Source: GCA-002712045 sp028112705
GTDB lineage: Bacteria; Pseudomonadota; Alphaproteobacteria; Rhodobacterales; Rhodobacteraceae
DNA: 64,000 bases
NCBI GenBank assembly: GCA_028112705.1
Contig: JAOGYN010000006.1
Coordinates: 1-64,000 of the forward strand
Direction: 5' to 3'
The translations under genes were made by a program, and so were the position numbers. Position 1 is the stretch's first letter. Each line of letters opens with the position of its first letter. This document shows, piece by piece, positions 9,203 through 16,509 of this stretch. The notes below the pieces were generated by a model. It worked only from the letters and a program-made list of their open reading frames with translations. It was not told the DNA's origin and did no database searches.

Positions 9203-9847
9203 TTACCTGATCAGCATCCTAAGTCCATTTGTTACGTCAGTTTGAATCATTAGTCTCAATTTTTGTTCATCGCTTGATTTTAATGCTGCCAATATAGAAA
9301 CATGATGTTTTGGAGTCTCTAGAACACCTATTTTTTCATAAAGCACTCTCATTGTTGGTCCAATTTGTAACCAAATATTTTCTACCAAAGCCAACATTGC
9401 AGGGGCTTGCGCCCTCAAATACAAGCTGCGATGAAATTCCAAATTTGCTTGAACATAGGAAACAGGTTCTTTTTGTATAACAGCCTGTGCAATACGACTA
9501 TTAATTAGTTGCATTCTGTCAATCAATGCCAAATGCGCGCGTGGTAGAGCTCTCGCTGCAATTTCGGGCTCTAACAAACCTCTTAAGGCATTCAACTCTT
9601 CTAAACGATCATTACTTAATATAGGTGTCATAAATCGTCCAGTATTAGTCACAATTAGTGCACCTTCCGCTGCTAATCGACGCAACACCTCTCTGGCAGG
9701 TGTCATTGAAACACCATATAATTGAGCCAAACCCCTTAAGGTCAATGAATGACCTGGCCTTAAATCCCCTAACATAATTTTTTGACGCAATTCTCTATAT
9801 ATTTTATCTTGTAAAGAAGGTTCACTTATTTTTAAGTCAATAACCAT
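9203..9847 (-). CDS. GntR family transcriptional regulator (FCD domain)
   Basis: A 214-aa regulator with an N-terminal winged helix of the GntR type (residues about 10-75; LRQKIMLGDLRPGHSL, then the recognition helix in LYGVSMTPAREVLRRLAAEG). A helical FCD ligand-binding domain follows, with His residues in NLEFHRSLY and TPKHHVSIL that fit the metal-binding pattern of the family. The ligand is unknown; a TCA or organic acid would fit. Palindromes with the TGTGATCACA core lie just upstream of its start and again before sucC at the far end of the block. This suggests autoregulation and control of the suc operon. Confidence 0.9.
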   Translation of the reverse strand: MVIDLKISEPSLQDKIYRELRQKIMLGDLRPGHSLTLRGLAQLYGVSMTPAREVLRRLAAEGALIVTNTGRFMTPILSNDRLEELNALRGLLEPEIAARALPRAHLALIDRMQLINSRIAQAVIQKEPVSYVQANLEFHRSLYLRAQAPAMLALVENIWLQIGPTMRVLYEKIGVLETPKHHVSILAALKSSDEQKLRLMIQTDVTNGLRMLIR

Positions 9848-9857
9848 AAGTAAGGCA

Positions 9858-9917
9858 TGTGATCACAAAGTAAAATTGTCAATATAAAAGATACAAAAAT
9901 TTATTTGTGGTCACAAA
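9858..9917. promoter_or_regulatory. Two palindromic operators at the gntR promoter
   Basis: TGTGATCACA at 9858-9867, 11 bases upstream of the gntR start codon, and TTTGTGGTCACAAA at 9904-9917 (one central mismatch), with centres 48 bp apart. Both match the pair in front of sucC. Their position around the start and upstream region of gntR fits negative autoregulation. They also lie in the gap behind the leftward SDR gene, whose stop is at 9938. Confidence 0.6.
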
Positions 9918-9937
9918 TAAATTATATGCATTAATAA

Positions 9938-10678
9938 TTAAATATTATTCTTTCTACCAAAAATAGAATATTTAATAGGCAATATTCGGCCAATTCTAAA
10001 AATTAATGAAAAAAGCCACGGGAAGTTAATAACACTCTTATTAGTTAACATTCCATTTGCTATTATTGCCGCTGCCCTTTCAGTAGACATCTTAAAAGGC
10101 ATATAGAACTTATTTTTTAAGGTAAGTTTCGTATCAACAAACCCAGGGTTAAACAATTGAACTCTAATTTTCGATTGATAAAAATCTGCACTTAAATTTT
10201 CTGCAAGATGCATCAAAGCTGCTTTACTTGCCCCATATCCAATCGATCCTTGTAATCCAGTAAAACCAGCCAATGAACCAATAATCACAATATGTCCCTC
10301 ATCCCGCTCAACAAAGCCTGGAACACATGTACCCAAAACCCGCAAAGCACCCATGAAATTTGTATCTGCCATCTTGATTACTTCTTGCTCATTCCAATCC
10401 TGAGCATGCATAGGAGTATAATCTCCAGCTAAGTATACAACACCATCAATTTTGCCAACCGATGCGAATGCAGATTTTACACTATCAATGTCAGTTACGT
10501 CACACGGCACAACTTTTACTTGTTTATCAATTGACTTAGAGAGGTGAAGTAACCTTGTTTTATTTCTTGCAGATATAATCAGAGACACTCCGAGTTTATC
10601 CAGTTTTTTAACTAAATCATACCCAATTCCATCGCTAGCGCCTACTACCCAATAAGTTTTATTTGAAATATTTCTCAT
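9938..10678 (-). CDS. Short-chain dehydrogenase/reductase
   Basis: A classical SDR of 246 aa. The NAD(P)-binding motif GASDGIG is near residues 13-19, followed by the NxxG-like region YLAGDY, the catalytic Ser in IIGSLAG, and the YGASK catalytic Tyr/Lys pair. The substrate is unknown. It is the last gene of a leftward five-gene run (FAD amine oxidase, DUF1365, MFS, DUF3833, SDR). Its ATG overlaps the DUF3833 stop by 4 nt. The same five families adjoin rpoE-chrR in Rhodobacter-type genomes, so a role in the singlet-oxygen response is likely. Confidence 0.88.
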   Translation of the reverse strand: MRNISNKTYWVVGASDGIGYDLVKKLDKLGVSLIISARNKTRLLHLSKSIDKQVKVVPCDVTDIDSVKSAFASVGKIDGVVYLAGDYTPMHAQDWNEQEVIKMADTNFMGALRVLGTCVPGFVERDEGHIVIIGSLAGFTGLQGSIGYGASKAALMHLAENLSADFYQSKIRVQLFNPGFVDTKLTLKNKFYMPFKMSTERAAAIIANGMLTNKSVINFPWLFSLIFRIGRILPIKYSIFGRKNNI

Positions 10679-11223
10679 TTTTCTTTTCTAAAAGTGGCAA
10701 CCAACTCTCCAACCTTAAATCCAAATTTTCTAAATTCTGATCGATTGAAAATAGTTCCATTCTCCAGAAGATGCATCCAATCAATAACCTTTATCACATG
10801 TCCCCCTAAGTCTTCAGAAAGCTTTAACTTATAGCTTAACATAACTGCTGATCCGTATTGTTGGCCCACCGCCTTCCCAACAATATCATCTGCTGTTCCA
10901 ATAATCTTACCATTACTATCAATTATTAAATTCCATTTCCTGATTTGGTTTTTGCCAGTAGAGAATTGAAAATTCTCAATAAAACTACCTTCATTATTAG
11001 CCCAATCCCCCGAAAACTGAGCAGTAAATGTACTCGAAAGTCGCCCTGAAATTCCATAAACCATACCTTCAGCCACCAAATTACCTTCTAAAACTTTCCT
11101 TATATCAAAAATTTTACTGTCAGATTTAAATTGTGATATTTTTTGATTTTTAAAAGATAGCAAATTTATTTTAATAAAACTAATAAGCAAGATTAAAATA
11201 GTAATATAAAAAACCCAGATCAA
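10675..11223 (-). CDS. DUF3833 family membrane-anchored protein
   Basis: A protein of about 182 aa with one N-terminal membrane segment (IWVFYITILILLISFIKI). A soluble beta-rich domain follows with the DUF3833 features VLEGNLVAEGMVYGISGR, AQFSGDW and DWMHLLENGTIFNRSEFRKFG. I place the start at a TTG at 11223, which overlaps the MFS stop as TTGA and has AAGGA upstream. A longer frame to 11286 would overlap the MFS gene by 67 nt and adds a non-homologous-looking stretch. Function is unknown. The pattern of lipid-envelope genes around it suggests a membrane role. Confidence 0.8.
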   Translation of the reverse strand: MIWVFYITILILLISFIKINLLSFKNQKISQFKSDSKIFDIRKVLEGNLVAEGMVYGISGRLSSTFTAQFSGDWANNEGSFIENFQFSTGKNQIRKWNLIIDSNGKIIGTADDIVGKAVGQQYGSAVMLSYKLKLSEDLGGHVIKVIDWMHLLENGTIFNRSEFRKFGFKVGELVATFRKEK

Positions 11224-12473
11224 TTCAGTTTCCTTTCGAATGGTCCAAAATTTAGAGTTAACAATGCAAGAAGTTTCAACAAGCACGGTATTATAGAATA
11301 AAAAATAGTTAAGCTCATCAAGTAAGTGTTAGGCTCTGTCCTACCAATGGCAAATCCTGTTGCAGCAAGTGCCGGCAAAATTATACCCACTGATAAAGCA
11401 AAAGTAGATTTATTAAAAAAATTCCATATTCCAAAAGCGACAGAACTATCAAAATCAGAATTCGATATGTGCTTAGCGTACATGGCTGGAAGAATAGCCA
11501 TGTCTGCACCTAAACTAGCACCAGAGAACATACATATGATAAAAAAAGCAACAATGTCTCCTGACCCAATTAAACAAGTGAACAGAAAAGTAATGATAGC
11601 CAGTGACATTCCAATTGAAAGAATAAATTTTAATTCATATTTAGAGGTCAACTTTCCCCAAAAGGGTATTGAGATAGCCGCGCTAATAAAAAATGTAATG
11701 AGAAATAGTCCAGCTAAGTCAGTGGCTTGCAAGCGCGACTCCACATAAAATAAAAATAATGTAGACGTAACTGCTAAAGGACTCGTGTTTAAAAAAGACA
11801 GGATCAGAAAACTACGGGTAGTTTTATCTTTTAATAGTGACATGGCGTTATTTTTTGATTGAAATTTGGATTCATAATTCCAAGATCCTCTCATCACAAA
11901 ATAACTTATCAAAAGAAGAATTATAACAGAAAAAGCAAATCCCTTCATCGGATTAAGGTCAAATTTACTCAATATACTAGGCAACAAACAAGCTAGAACT
12001 ATTCCAACTAAGGCTCCAGTTTCACGCCATACAGATAATTTCGAATGAGAACGCTTATCGCTGGATTCAACAAAATTAACACCTTGAGCATAAAAGCAAA
12101 TATTTAGATAAGAGAAGGCTGTAAACATTACGAACAAGCATAAACAAACATAAGCTACAGGTTCAAAGATTGGCTCTACGGAAAAAAAAAGCCAAAGACT
12201 AATTATGAGGGAACAAACAAAAAATAATATTGACGTTTGCCTATATTTACCAACTAATTGCGCCAATCTACCCAATAGAGGATCTTGAACCACATCAACC
12301 AAACGCAGGCATAAAAAAATTATTCCAAGAGAAGTTAATGAAAAGCCATAACTATCAGCCAGATATTTTGGCGCATAAATGTATATTGGAATCCCTACTG
12401 CAGCTAATGGCGCCGCGAAAAGAGCATAGCGCCAATAACCTTCATTATTATTAGAAATTAGGTAATTGCTCAT
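11220..12473 (-). CDS. MFS transporter (GPH/MFS_2-like)
   Basis: A polytopic membrane protein of 417 aa with about 12 hydrophobic segments. The N-terminal RYALFAAPLAAVGIPIYIYAPKYLADSYG and the conserved loop RLVDVVQDPLLGRLAQ resemble the sugar/cation symporter (GPH) branch. The substrate cannot be deduced. It starts 4 nt inside the DUF1365 stop (ATGA) and its own stop overlaps the TTG of the DUF3833 gene, so the cluster is translationally coupled. It belongs to the leftward stress cluster opposite the ECF sigma gene. Confidence 0.87.
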   Translation of the reverse strand: MSNYLISNNNEGYWRYALFAAPLAAVGIPIYIYAPKYLADSYGFSLTSLGIIFLCLRLVDVVQDPLLGRLAQLVGKYRQTSILFFVCSLIISLWLFFSVEPIFEPVAYVCLCLFVMFTAFSYLNICFYAQGVNFVESSDKRSHSKLSVWRETGALVGIVLACLLPSILSKFDLNPMKGFAFSVIILLLISYFVMRGSWNYESKFQSKNNAMSLLKDKTTRSFLILSFLNTSPLAVTSTLFLFYVESRLQATDLAGLFLITFFISAAISIPFWGKLTSKYELKFILSIGMSLAIITFLFTCLIGSGDIVAFFIICMFSGASLGADMAILPAMYAKHISNSDFDSSVAFGIWNFFNKSTFALSVGIILPALAATGFAIGRTEPNTYLMSLTIFYSIIPCLLKLLALLTLNFGPFERKLN

Positions 12474-13222
12474 CTGCTTACTGCTTTTGAGGGTGGCGTT
12501 GGCCTTGAATTAAATGAAGCTTTTTTTATCCATAGCCGGAATGCTTGAAAATGAATTAAGGAAAGAATCCTCATTGATCCAAATGGCCTTCTCAAAAGTG
12601 CCGCAAATATAGATTTAGTTGTCAAAGGACTACGGTCTCCAACAAGGGTTGCTGTGACACCACCATACTCATGCTTGTATTCGATTTTTATAACAATTTT
12701 TTTATTAGTGATGTCAAACGTAAAACCGTATGTTCCCAACATAGGTTGGAAAGGTGACACATGAAGAAGCTTTCTACCAACCATTTGACTTTCAATAGTT
12801 ATTTCAGCCAAGTCTTCGTTAGAGCAAAGATAACTATGCCGGTCACCAAAAGTGTTATTAACTTCTACAATCACCACCTTTAGCTTTGCATCTAAATCAA
12901 AGCACAACCAAAAGCTAATCGGAGTAAATTTTGTGAAAAACATTCTAGGTTGGGCTAATAAACTCACCTTTAATCCAGGTATGGAAATATTATTATTTCT
13001 TAATGTATCGCGCGCCCAATTGTGCCCTTCTCCCTGACCTCTTATGCCACCATGATCGTTGTCAAAAATAGAAAATAAATTAATCTTATTATGCGAAAAA
13101 CCTCTCACATCATTTTTTTGCTCATCACTCAACAGTACATAGTCAACGCCATAACTAAATGAATTTTTAATTTCTCCTTTTCTAACATGGTAAGTTTTCG
13201 CTTTTACATACTCTAACATCAT
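12470..13222 (-). CDS. DUF1365 family protein
   Basis: A 250-aa protein typical of DUF1365: an N-terminal KAKTYHVRKGEIKNSFSYGVDYVLL, a central GHNWARDTL, LAQPRMFFTKFTPISFWLCFD and the VEVNNTFGDRHSYL region. The biochemical role is unproven. The family nearly always sits beside an FAD amine-oxidase-like gene and often beside cyclopropane fatty-acid synthase genes, and members of the Rhodobacter RpoE regulon have been tied to modified (furan) fatty acids. Its start overlaps the FAD gene stop at 13219-13222. No cyclopropane synthase gene is present in this window. Confidence 0.88.
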   Translation of the reverse strand: MMLEYVKAKTYHVRKGEIKNSFSYGVDYVLLSDEQKNDVRGFSHNKINLFSIFDNDHGGIRGQGEGHNWARDTLRNNNISIPGLKVSLLAQPRMFFTKFTPISFWLCFDLDAKLKVVIVEVNNTFGDRHSYLCSNEDLAEITIESQMVGRKLLHVSPFQPMLGTYGFTFDITNKKIVIKIEYKHEYGGVTATLVGDRSPLTTKSIFAALLRRPFGSMRILSLIHFQAFRLWIKKASFNSRPTPPSKAVSR

Positions 13223-14505
13223 GCAGCTACTTTTTTACTAATTGAAGCAATTAGCTCAGAAACGCTGACAGCACTTGCATAGCCATCTTCATGAAATCCA
13301 TACCTTGTCCATGCCCCACAATAATATGTTAGATTCTCACCTTGAATTGCTTTCAATTTTTCCTGTGCAACAAAAGCCTGCTTATCAAAAATGGGATGCT
13401 CAAACAGTTTTTCATCATAGATGAGGTTATCATTAATATCTGAAGAAGGATTCAAAGAGACAAAAATCTGTTCCTTTGTTGGCAATGACTGCAAAGAATT
13501 CATCCAATAAGTAATTCCAACTTTTGGATCAGGGCGCATTGTTTTTGATTTATAAACCCAGGATGCCCAAGCTCTCTTCCGTTTGGGCATCTGAGTAACA
13601 TCAGTATGCATGACCGCTTTATTCTTTTGATACTTAATTGATCCAATAATAGATTTTTCTGCATCAGTAGGATCAACTAATAAAGGAAGAACCTGATCAG
13701 AATGACATGCGAAAATCACTCTATCAAATCTTTCCCACTCTCCCTTCTTAGACTTCACATAAACATTCGAACCATTTCGTTTAACCCCAGTAACCTGTGA
13801 GTTTACTCTAATAGATCCACCAAAGCGATGTATCGCCGTAGCCATTCGTGAAAGGTACTGTTCGCTTCCACCATCTACCGTATACCATTGATTTGTATTC
13901 CAAGTTAACAATGAGTGGTTATCAAAAAATTGAACCAAAGATTTAGCAGGGAAACCCTTCATTTGTTCTGGTGTAGCAGACCAAATAGCACCTGAAATTG
14001 GCAAGAAATAATAATTACGAAACCAATCTCCCATTTTCATCTTATCAAGAAATTCTTCCAAGGACATATTTGGGTCCCGAGACAAATCAACAGCATTCTC
14101 ATTAAATCGCTTTATATCACGCATCATATTCCAAAATTTTGGTCTAATGACATTCCTTCGCTGAGCCGCCATCATATTAAAGCTACTCATGCCGTATTCT
14201 ATTGCTCCATCGCCAATAGATGCAGCAAAACTCATATCACTTTTTTTCACTGGTACATCTAACTCTTTAAACATCTGAGATAATTGAGGATAATTTTCAT
14301 AGTTAAAAACTATGAAACCAGTATCCACTGGTACGTCAGCATTTTTACCTGCTAAAATAGTTCTAGCATGCCCCCCAATTTTTGGCGCAGTTTCGAATAA
14401 TTTTACTTCGTTACTTTGGGACAGCAAATAAGCGCATCCAAGTCCGGACACTCCCGCACCAACTATTGCAATTTTTTTTGCCCTGTCATGACTTAAATGA
14501 TTCAA
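13219..14505 (-). CDS. NAD(P)/FAD-dependent oxidoreductase, amine-oxidase fold
   Basis: A flavoprotein of 428 aa. The Rossmann motif IAIVGAGVSGLGCAYLL lies near residues 13-29, followed by GGHARTI, VDTGFIVFNYENYP, and a C-terminal FAD contact YCGAWTRYGFHEDGYASAV. These are features of the family next to DUF1365. It is probably a fatty-acid-modifying or desaturating enzyme, by analogy with the Rhodobacter singlet-oxygen regulon. The start is TTG at 14505 with GAGG about 10 nt upstream; no ATG fits. It is the first gene of the leftward cluster and faces the sigma factor gene across 203 nt. Confidence 0.87.
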   Translation of the reverse strand: MNHLSHDRAKKIAIVGAGVSGLGCAYLLSQSNEVKLFETAPKIGGHARTILAGKNADVPVDTGFIVFNYENYPQLSQMFKELDVPVKKSDMSFAASIGDGAIEYGMSSFNMMAAQRRNVIRPKFWNMMRDIKRFNENAVDLSRDPNMSLEEFLDKMKMGDWFRNYYFLPISGAIWSATPEQMKGFPAKSLVQFFDNHSLLTWNTNQWYTVDGGSEQYLSRMATAIHRFGGSIRVNSQVTGVKRNGSNVYVKSKKGEWERFDRVIFACHSDQVLPLLVDPTDAEKSIIGSIKYQKNKAVMHTDVTQMPKRKRAWASWVYKSKTMRPDPKVGITYWMNSLQSLPTKEQIFVSLNPSSDINDNLIYDEKLFEHPIFDKQAFVAQEKLKAIQGENLTYYCGAWTRYGFHEDGYASAVSVSELIASISKKVAA

Positions 14506-14530
14506 TTGTGTATTACCTCAATAATTCTTT

Positions 14531-14560
14531 AATATACGAATAAGTTTTGATATTAGATCA
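14531..14560 (-). promoter_or_regulatory. Candidate RpoE-type promoter for the FAD/DUF1365/MFS/DUF3833/SDR operon
   Basis: On the minus strand, TGATCT (14560-14555), then 18 bases, then TATATT (14536-14531). Transcription would begin about 20 nt before the TTG start of the FAD oxidoreductase. The TGATC -35 matches the element reported for Rhodobacter RpoE (ECF11) targets. The neighbouring rightward promoter has the same element and spacing. Confidence 0.45.
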
Positions 14561-14572
14561 TATTTTTATTTG

Positions 14573-14602
14573 TGATCCAATATCCACGACCCCGCGTAAT
14601 GA
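14573..14602 (+). promoter_or_regulatory. Candidate autoregulated RpoE-type promoter for rpoE-chrR
   Basis: TGATCC (14573-14578), 18 bases, then TAATGA (14597-14602). The TGATCC -35 is the hallmark reported for promoters of the ChrR-controlled RpoE. The start would be near 14609, leaving about 100 nt of leader before the ATG at 14709. The -35 lies only 12 bp from that of the divergent leftward promoter. Confidence 0.5.
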
Positions 14603-14708
14603 TTGCATGATACTTATAAAAACCATAAGTTACGACAGTAACCCAGCGTACCCTATTGCCAACTTTAGCGCTTTTTTTAAAATAAGTAAGAAGAGTATTG
14701 ATGCTTTT

Positions 14709-15260
14709 ATGAGTAAAATCTATACCGATAATTGGTCTGATAGCCTAAAAAAATTAGCAACTGAACGGGATCTACAAGCCTTCCGTGAATTATTTGATTA
14801 TTTTGGCCCAAGAATTAAGTCATTTCTAATGAAGTCTGGGGGATCAGTTAGTCAAGCAGAAGAAAGCATGCAGGAAGCGATGGCCACAGTATGGCAAAAA
14901 GCGCACATGTTTGATTCATCTAAAGCAAGTGCATCAACGTGGATTTTTACGATTGCAAGAAACAAGCAACTAGATGCTATTAGGAAGATAAGACGACCAG
15001 AACCTGAAGATCTTCCCTGGATGGATATTGATCAAATTGATCCTAGTGAGAGCATTATTATTCACGAAGAACAAAAAAGCTTGGCTTTTGCTGTGTCAAA
15101 GCTACCTGATAATCAGAGAATTTTGATTGAGAAAGCGTTTTATGGTGATTTAAGTCATTCTGAAATTTCAGAACTAACCGATTTACCTCTGGGAACAGTG
15201 AAATCACGTATTAGGCTTTCTATCGAACGTTTAAGAAGAGAATTAGGCAAAAAAACATGA
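14709..15260 (+). CDS. rpoE: ECF sigma factor, RpoE/ECF11 type
   Basis: An extracytoplasmic-function sigma factor of about 183 aa. Sigma region 2 spans roughly residues 18-85 (FRELFDYFGPRIKSFLMKSGG through the WIFTIARN helix) and region 4 the C-terminus (SHSEISELTDLPLGTVKSRIR). I choose the ATG at 14709 because the protein then begins just before WSDSLKKLA, as in Rhodobacter RpoE. A longer open frame back to 14547 runs across the candidate promoter. Its stop overlaps the next gene by 4 nt (ATGA), a sigma/anti-sigma pair. It probably directs the leftward cluster and itself. Confidence 0.9.
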   Translation: MSKIYTDNWSDSLKKLATERDLQAFRELFDYFGPRIKSFLMKSGGSVSQAEESMQEAMATVWQKAHMFDSSKASASTWIFTIARNKQLDAIRKIRRPEPEDLPWMDIDQIDPSESIIIHEEQKSLAFAVSKLPDNQRILIEKAFYGDLSHSEISELTDLPLGTVKSRIRLSIERLRRELGKKT

Positions 15261-15904
15261 CAAATACAAAACATCATATTCCAAATGAAATTTTGTTAGC
15301 ATATTCAACTGGATTATTACCTGAAGCCTTTAGCATCATTGTAGCCTGTCATATTTCACTATGCGATCAGTGTAGGATTGAATCAGATGCATTAGATGCA
15401 GTTGGCGGTGCCGTTCTTACTAACCAACAGGGTATAACCTTAAATGATGACAGTTTTTTAAAGACAATGGAGATGATTTCAAAAAAAGATAATAATACAA
15501 CAAAACCTTTTACAAAATCAGATGGTATTTACCCTAACCCATTGAAAAATTATTTTGGAAATGCCGAGGATAAAATAAAATGGAAATCTATTGGTGGAGG
15601 CATTAAGCAATCAATAATTTTCAATAATGATGAAGCCAGTGCTAGACTTTTATCAATTCCCCCAGGTACAGAATTGCCAGACCATAGTCATAAAGGTCTT
15701 GAAATGACCATGGTGCTTCAAGGGGCATTTTCTGATGAGATTGATCATTTTTACCGCGGTGATGTTGAAATTGCTGATGATAATTTAACGCATAAACCTA
15801 AAGCTGAAACTGGAGAGTTATGCATATGTTTGGCTGCTACTCAGGCACCTTTAGTTTTCAACAGCTGGTTACCCAAACTTTTACAACCATTCATTCGTAT
15901 TTAA
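15257..15904 (+). CDS. chrR: ChrR-type zinc anti-sigma factor with cupin domain
   Basis: The anti-sigma partner of RpoE, 215 aa. The N-terminal zinc anti-sigma domain has His7, His32, Cys36 and Cys39 (ACHISLCDQC). The C-terminal cupin domain has His143, His145, Glu149 and His179 (LPDHSHKGLE and NLTHK). These match, with a one- or two-residue offset, the metal ligands known from Rhodobacter sphaeroides ChrR, which releases RpoE on singlet oxygen exposure. All eight ligands are present, so the switch should be functional. It overlaps rpoE by ATGA. Confidence 0.93.
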   Translation: MTNTKHHIPNEILLAYSTGLLPEAFSIIVACHISLCDQCRIESDALDAVGGAVLTNQQGITLNDDSFLKTMEMISKKDNNTTKPFTKSDGIYPNPLKNYFGNAEDKIKWKSIGGGIKQSIIFNNDEASARLLSIPPGTELPDHSHKGLEMTMVLQGAFSDEIDHFYRGDVEIADDNLTHKPKAETGELCICLAATQAPLVFNSWLPKLLQPFIRI

Positions 15905-15963
15905 TTTTGCAAATTACAATATAACCATCTATTAGAAAACAAATTTAATGTTGGGAGTATAGA

Positions 15964-16509
15964 ATGCAACACGGCGCGATCGCACGAATGCAGCACTTTT
16001 CTATGGAAGTAAGCAATACAGACAAGTCGATAGAATTCTATCGAAAAATTTTAGGATTTAAGTTAACTGAGCGACATCCCGCTTTTGAAGTGACGGCAAT
16101 TCCAGTTGAATTGACTTTCATGAGATTGGGCGATGCCCATCATGAATTAGTTCTGGTACATAACCCAAAAAAGACTTATCGGAAGAGACCTTCAAAACCA
16201 GAAGATGATCTAGATGGGCCACCATCATTTCATCATTTTGCTCTTGAATGTGATAGCAGAGAAGATTGGCTTAAAGTCGTAAAAACCATAAGTAAAAATT
16301 CTATTGAAGTTGTACGCGGTCCAGTGGTCCATAGCAATTATGTAGCCACTGGTGATGGCTCATGGGGTGAAAATGAAGCTATTTATATACTTGATCCAGA
16401 TGGCCACAGAGTAGAGATTTTTTGGGCCTTAGCCACAATCGGTAGCGATGGTACGCACATTGATATCAAAGGACAAAAGGTTCCAGGAACCAAAACAGAA
16501 GAACTTTGA
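15964..16509 (+). CDS. VOC family protein, extradiol dioxygenase-like
   Basis: A 181-aa vicinal-oxygen-chelate protein. Candidate metal ligands are His11 (RMQHFSMEV), His91 (FHHFALE) and Glu151 (HRVEIFW), the His-His-Glu set of type I extradiol dioxygenases and related enzymes. The DPDGHRVEIFW ending is typical of catechol 2,3-dioxygenase-like members. The ATG follows GGGAG at a good distance. Its stop overlaps the next gene's TTG (TTGA), so it is coupled to a flavin hydroxylase, a pairing that suggests aromatic ring breakdown. The substrate is unknown. Confidence 0.85.
   Translation: MQHGAIARMQHFSMEVSNTDKSIEFYRKILGFKLTERHPAFEVTAIPVELTFMRLGDAHHELVLVHNPKKTYRKRPSKPEDDLDGPPSFHHFALECDSREDWLKVVKTISKNSIEVVRGPVVHSNYVATGDGSWGENEAIYILDPDGHRVEIFWALATIGSDGTHIDIKGQKVPGTKTEEL

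Noticed and set aside
11326..11748. 140-aa frame on the plus strand
   Set aside because: It lies fully antisense inside the MFS gene, has no family resemblance, and the MFS frame has clear membrane and loop motifs.
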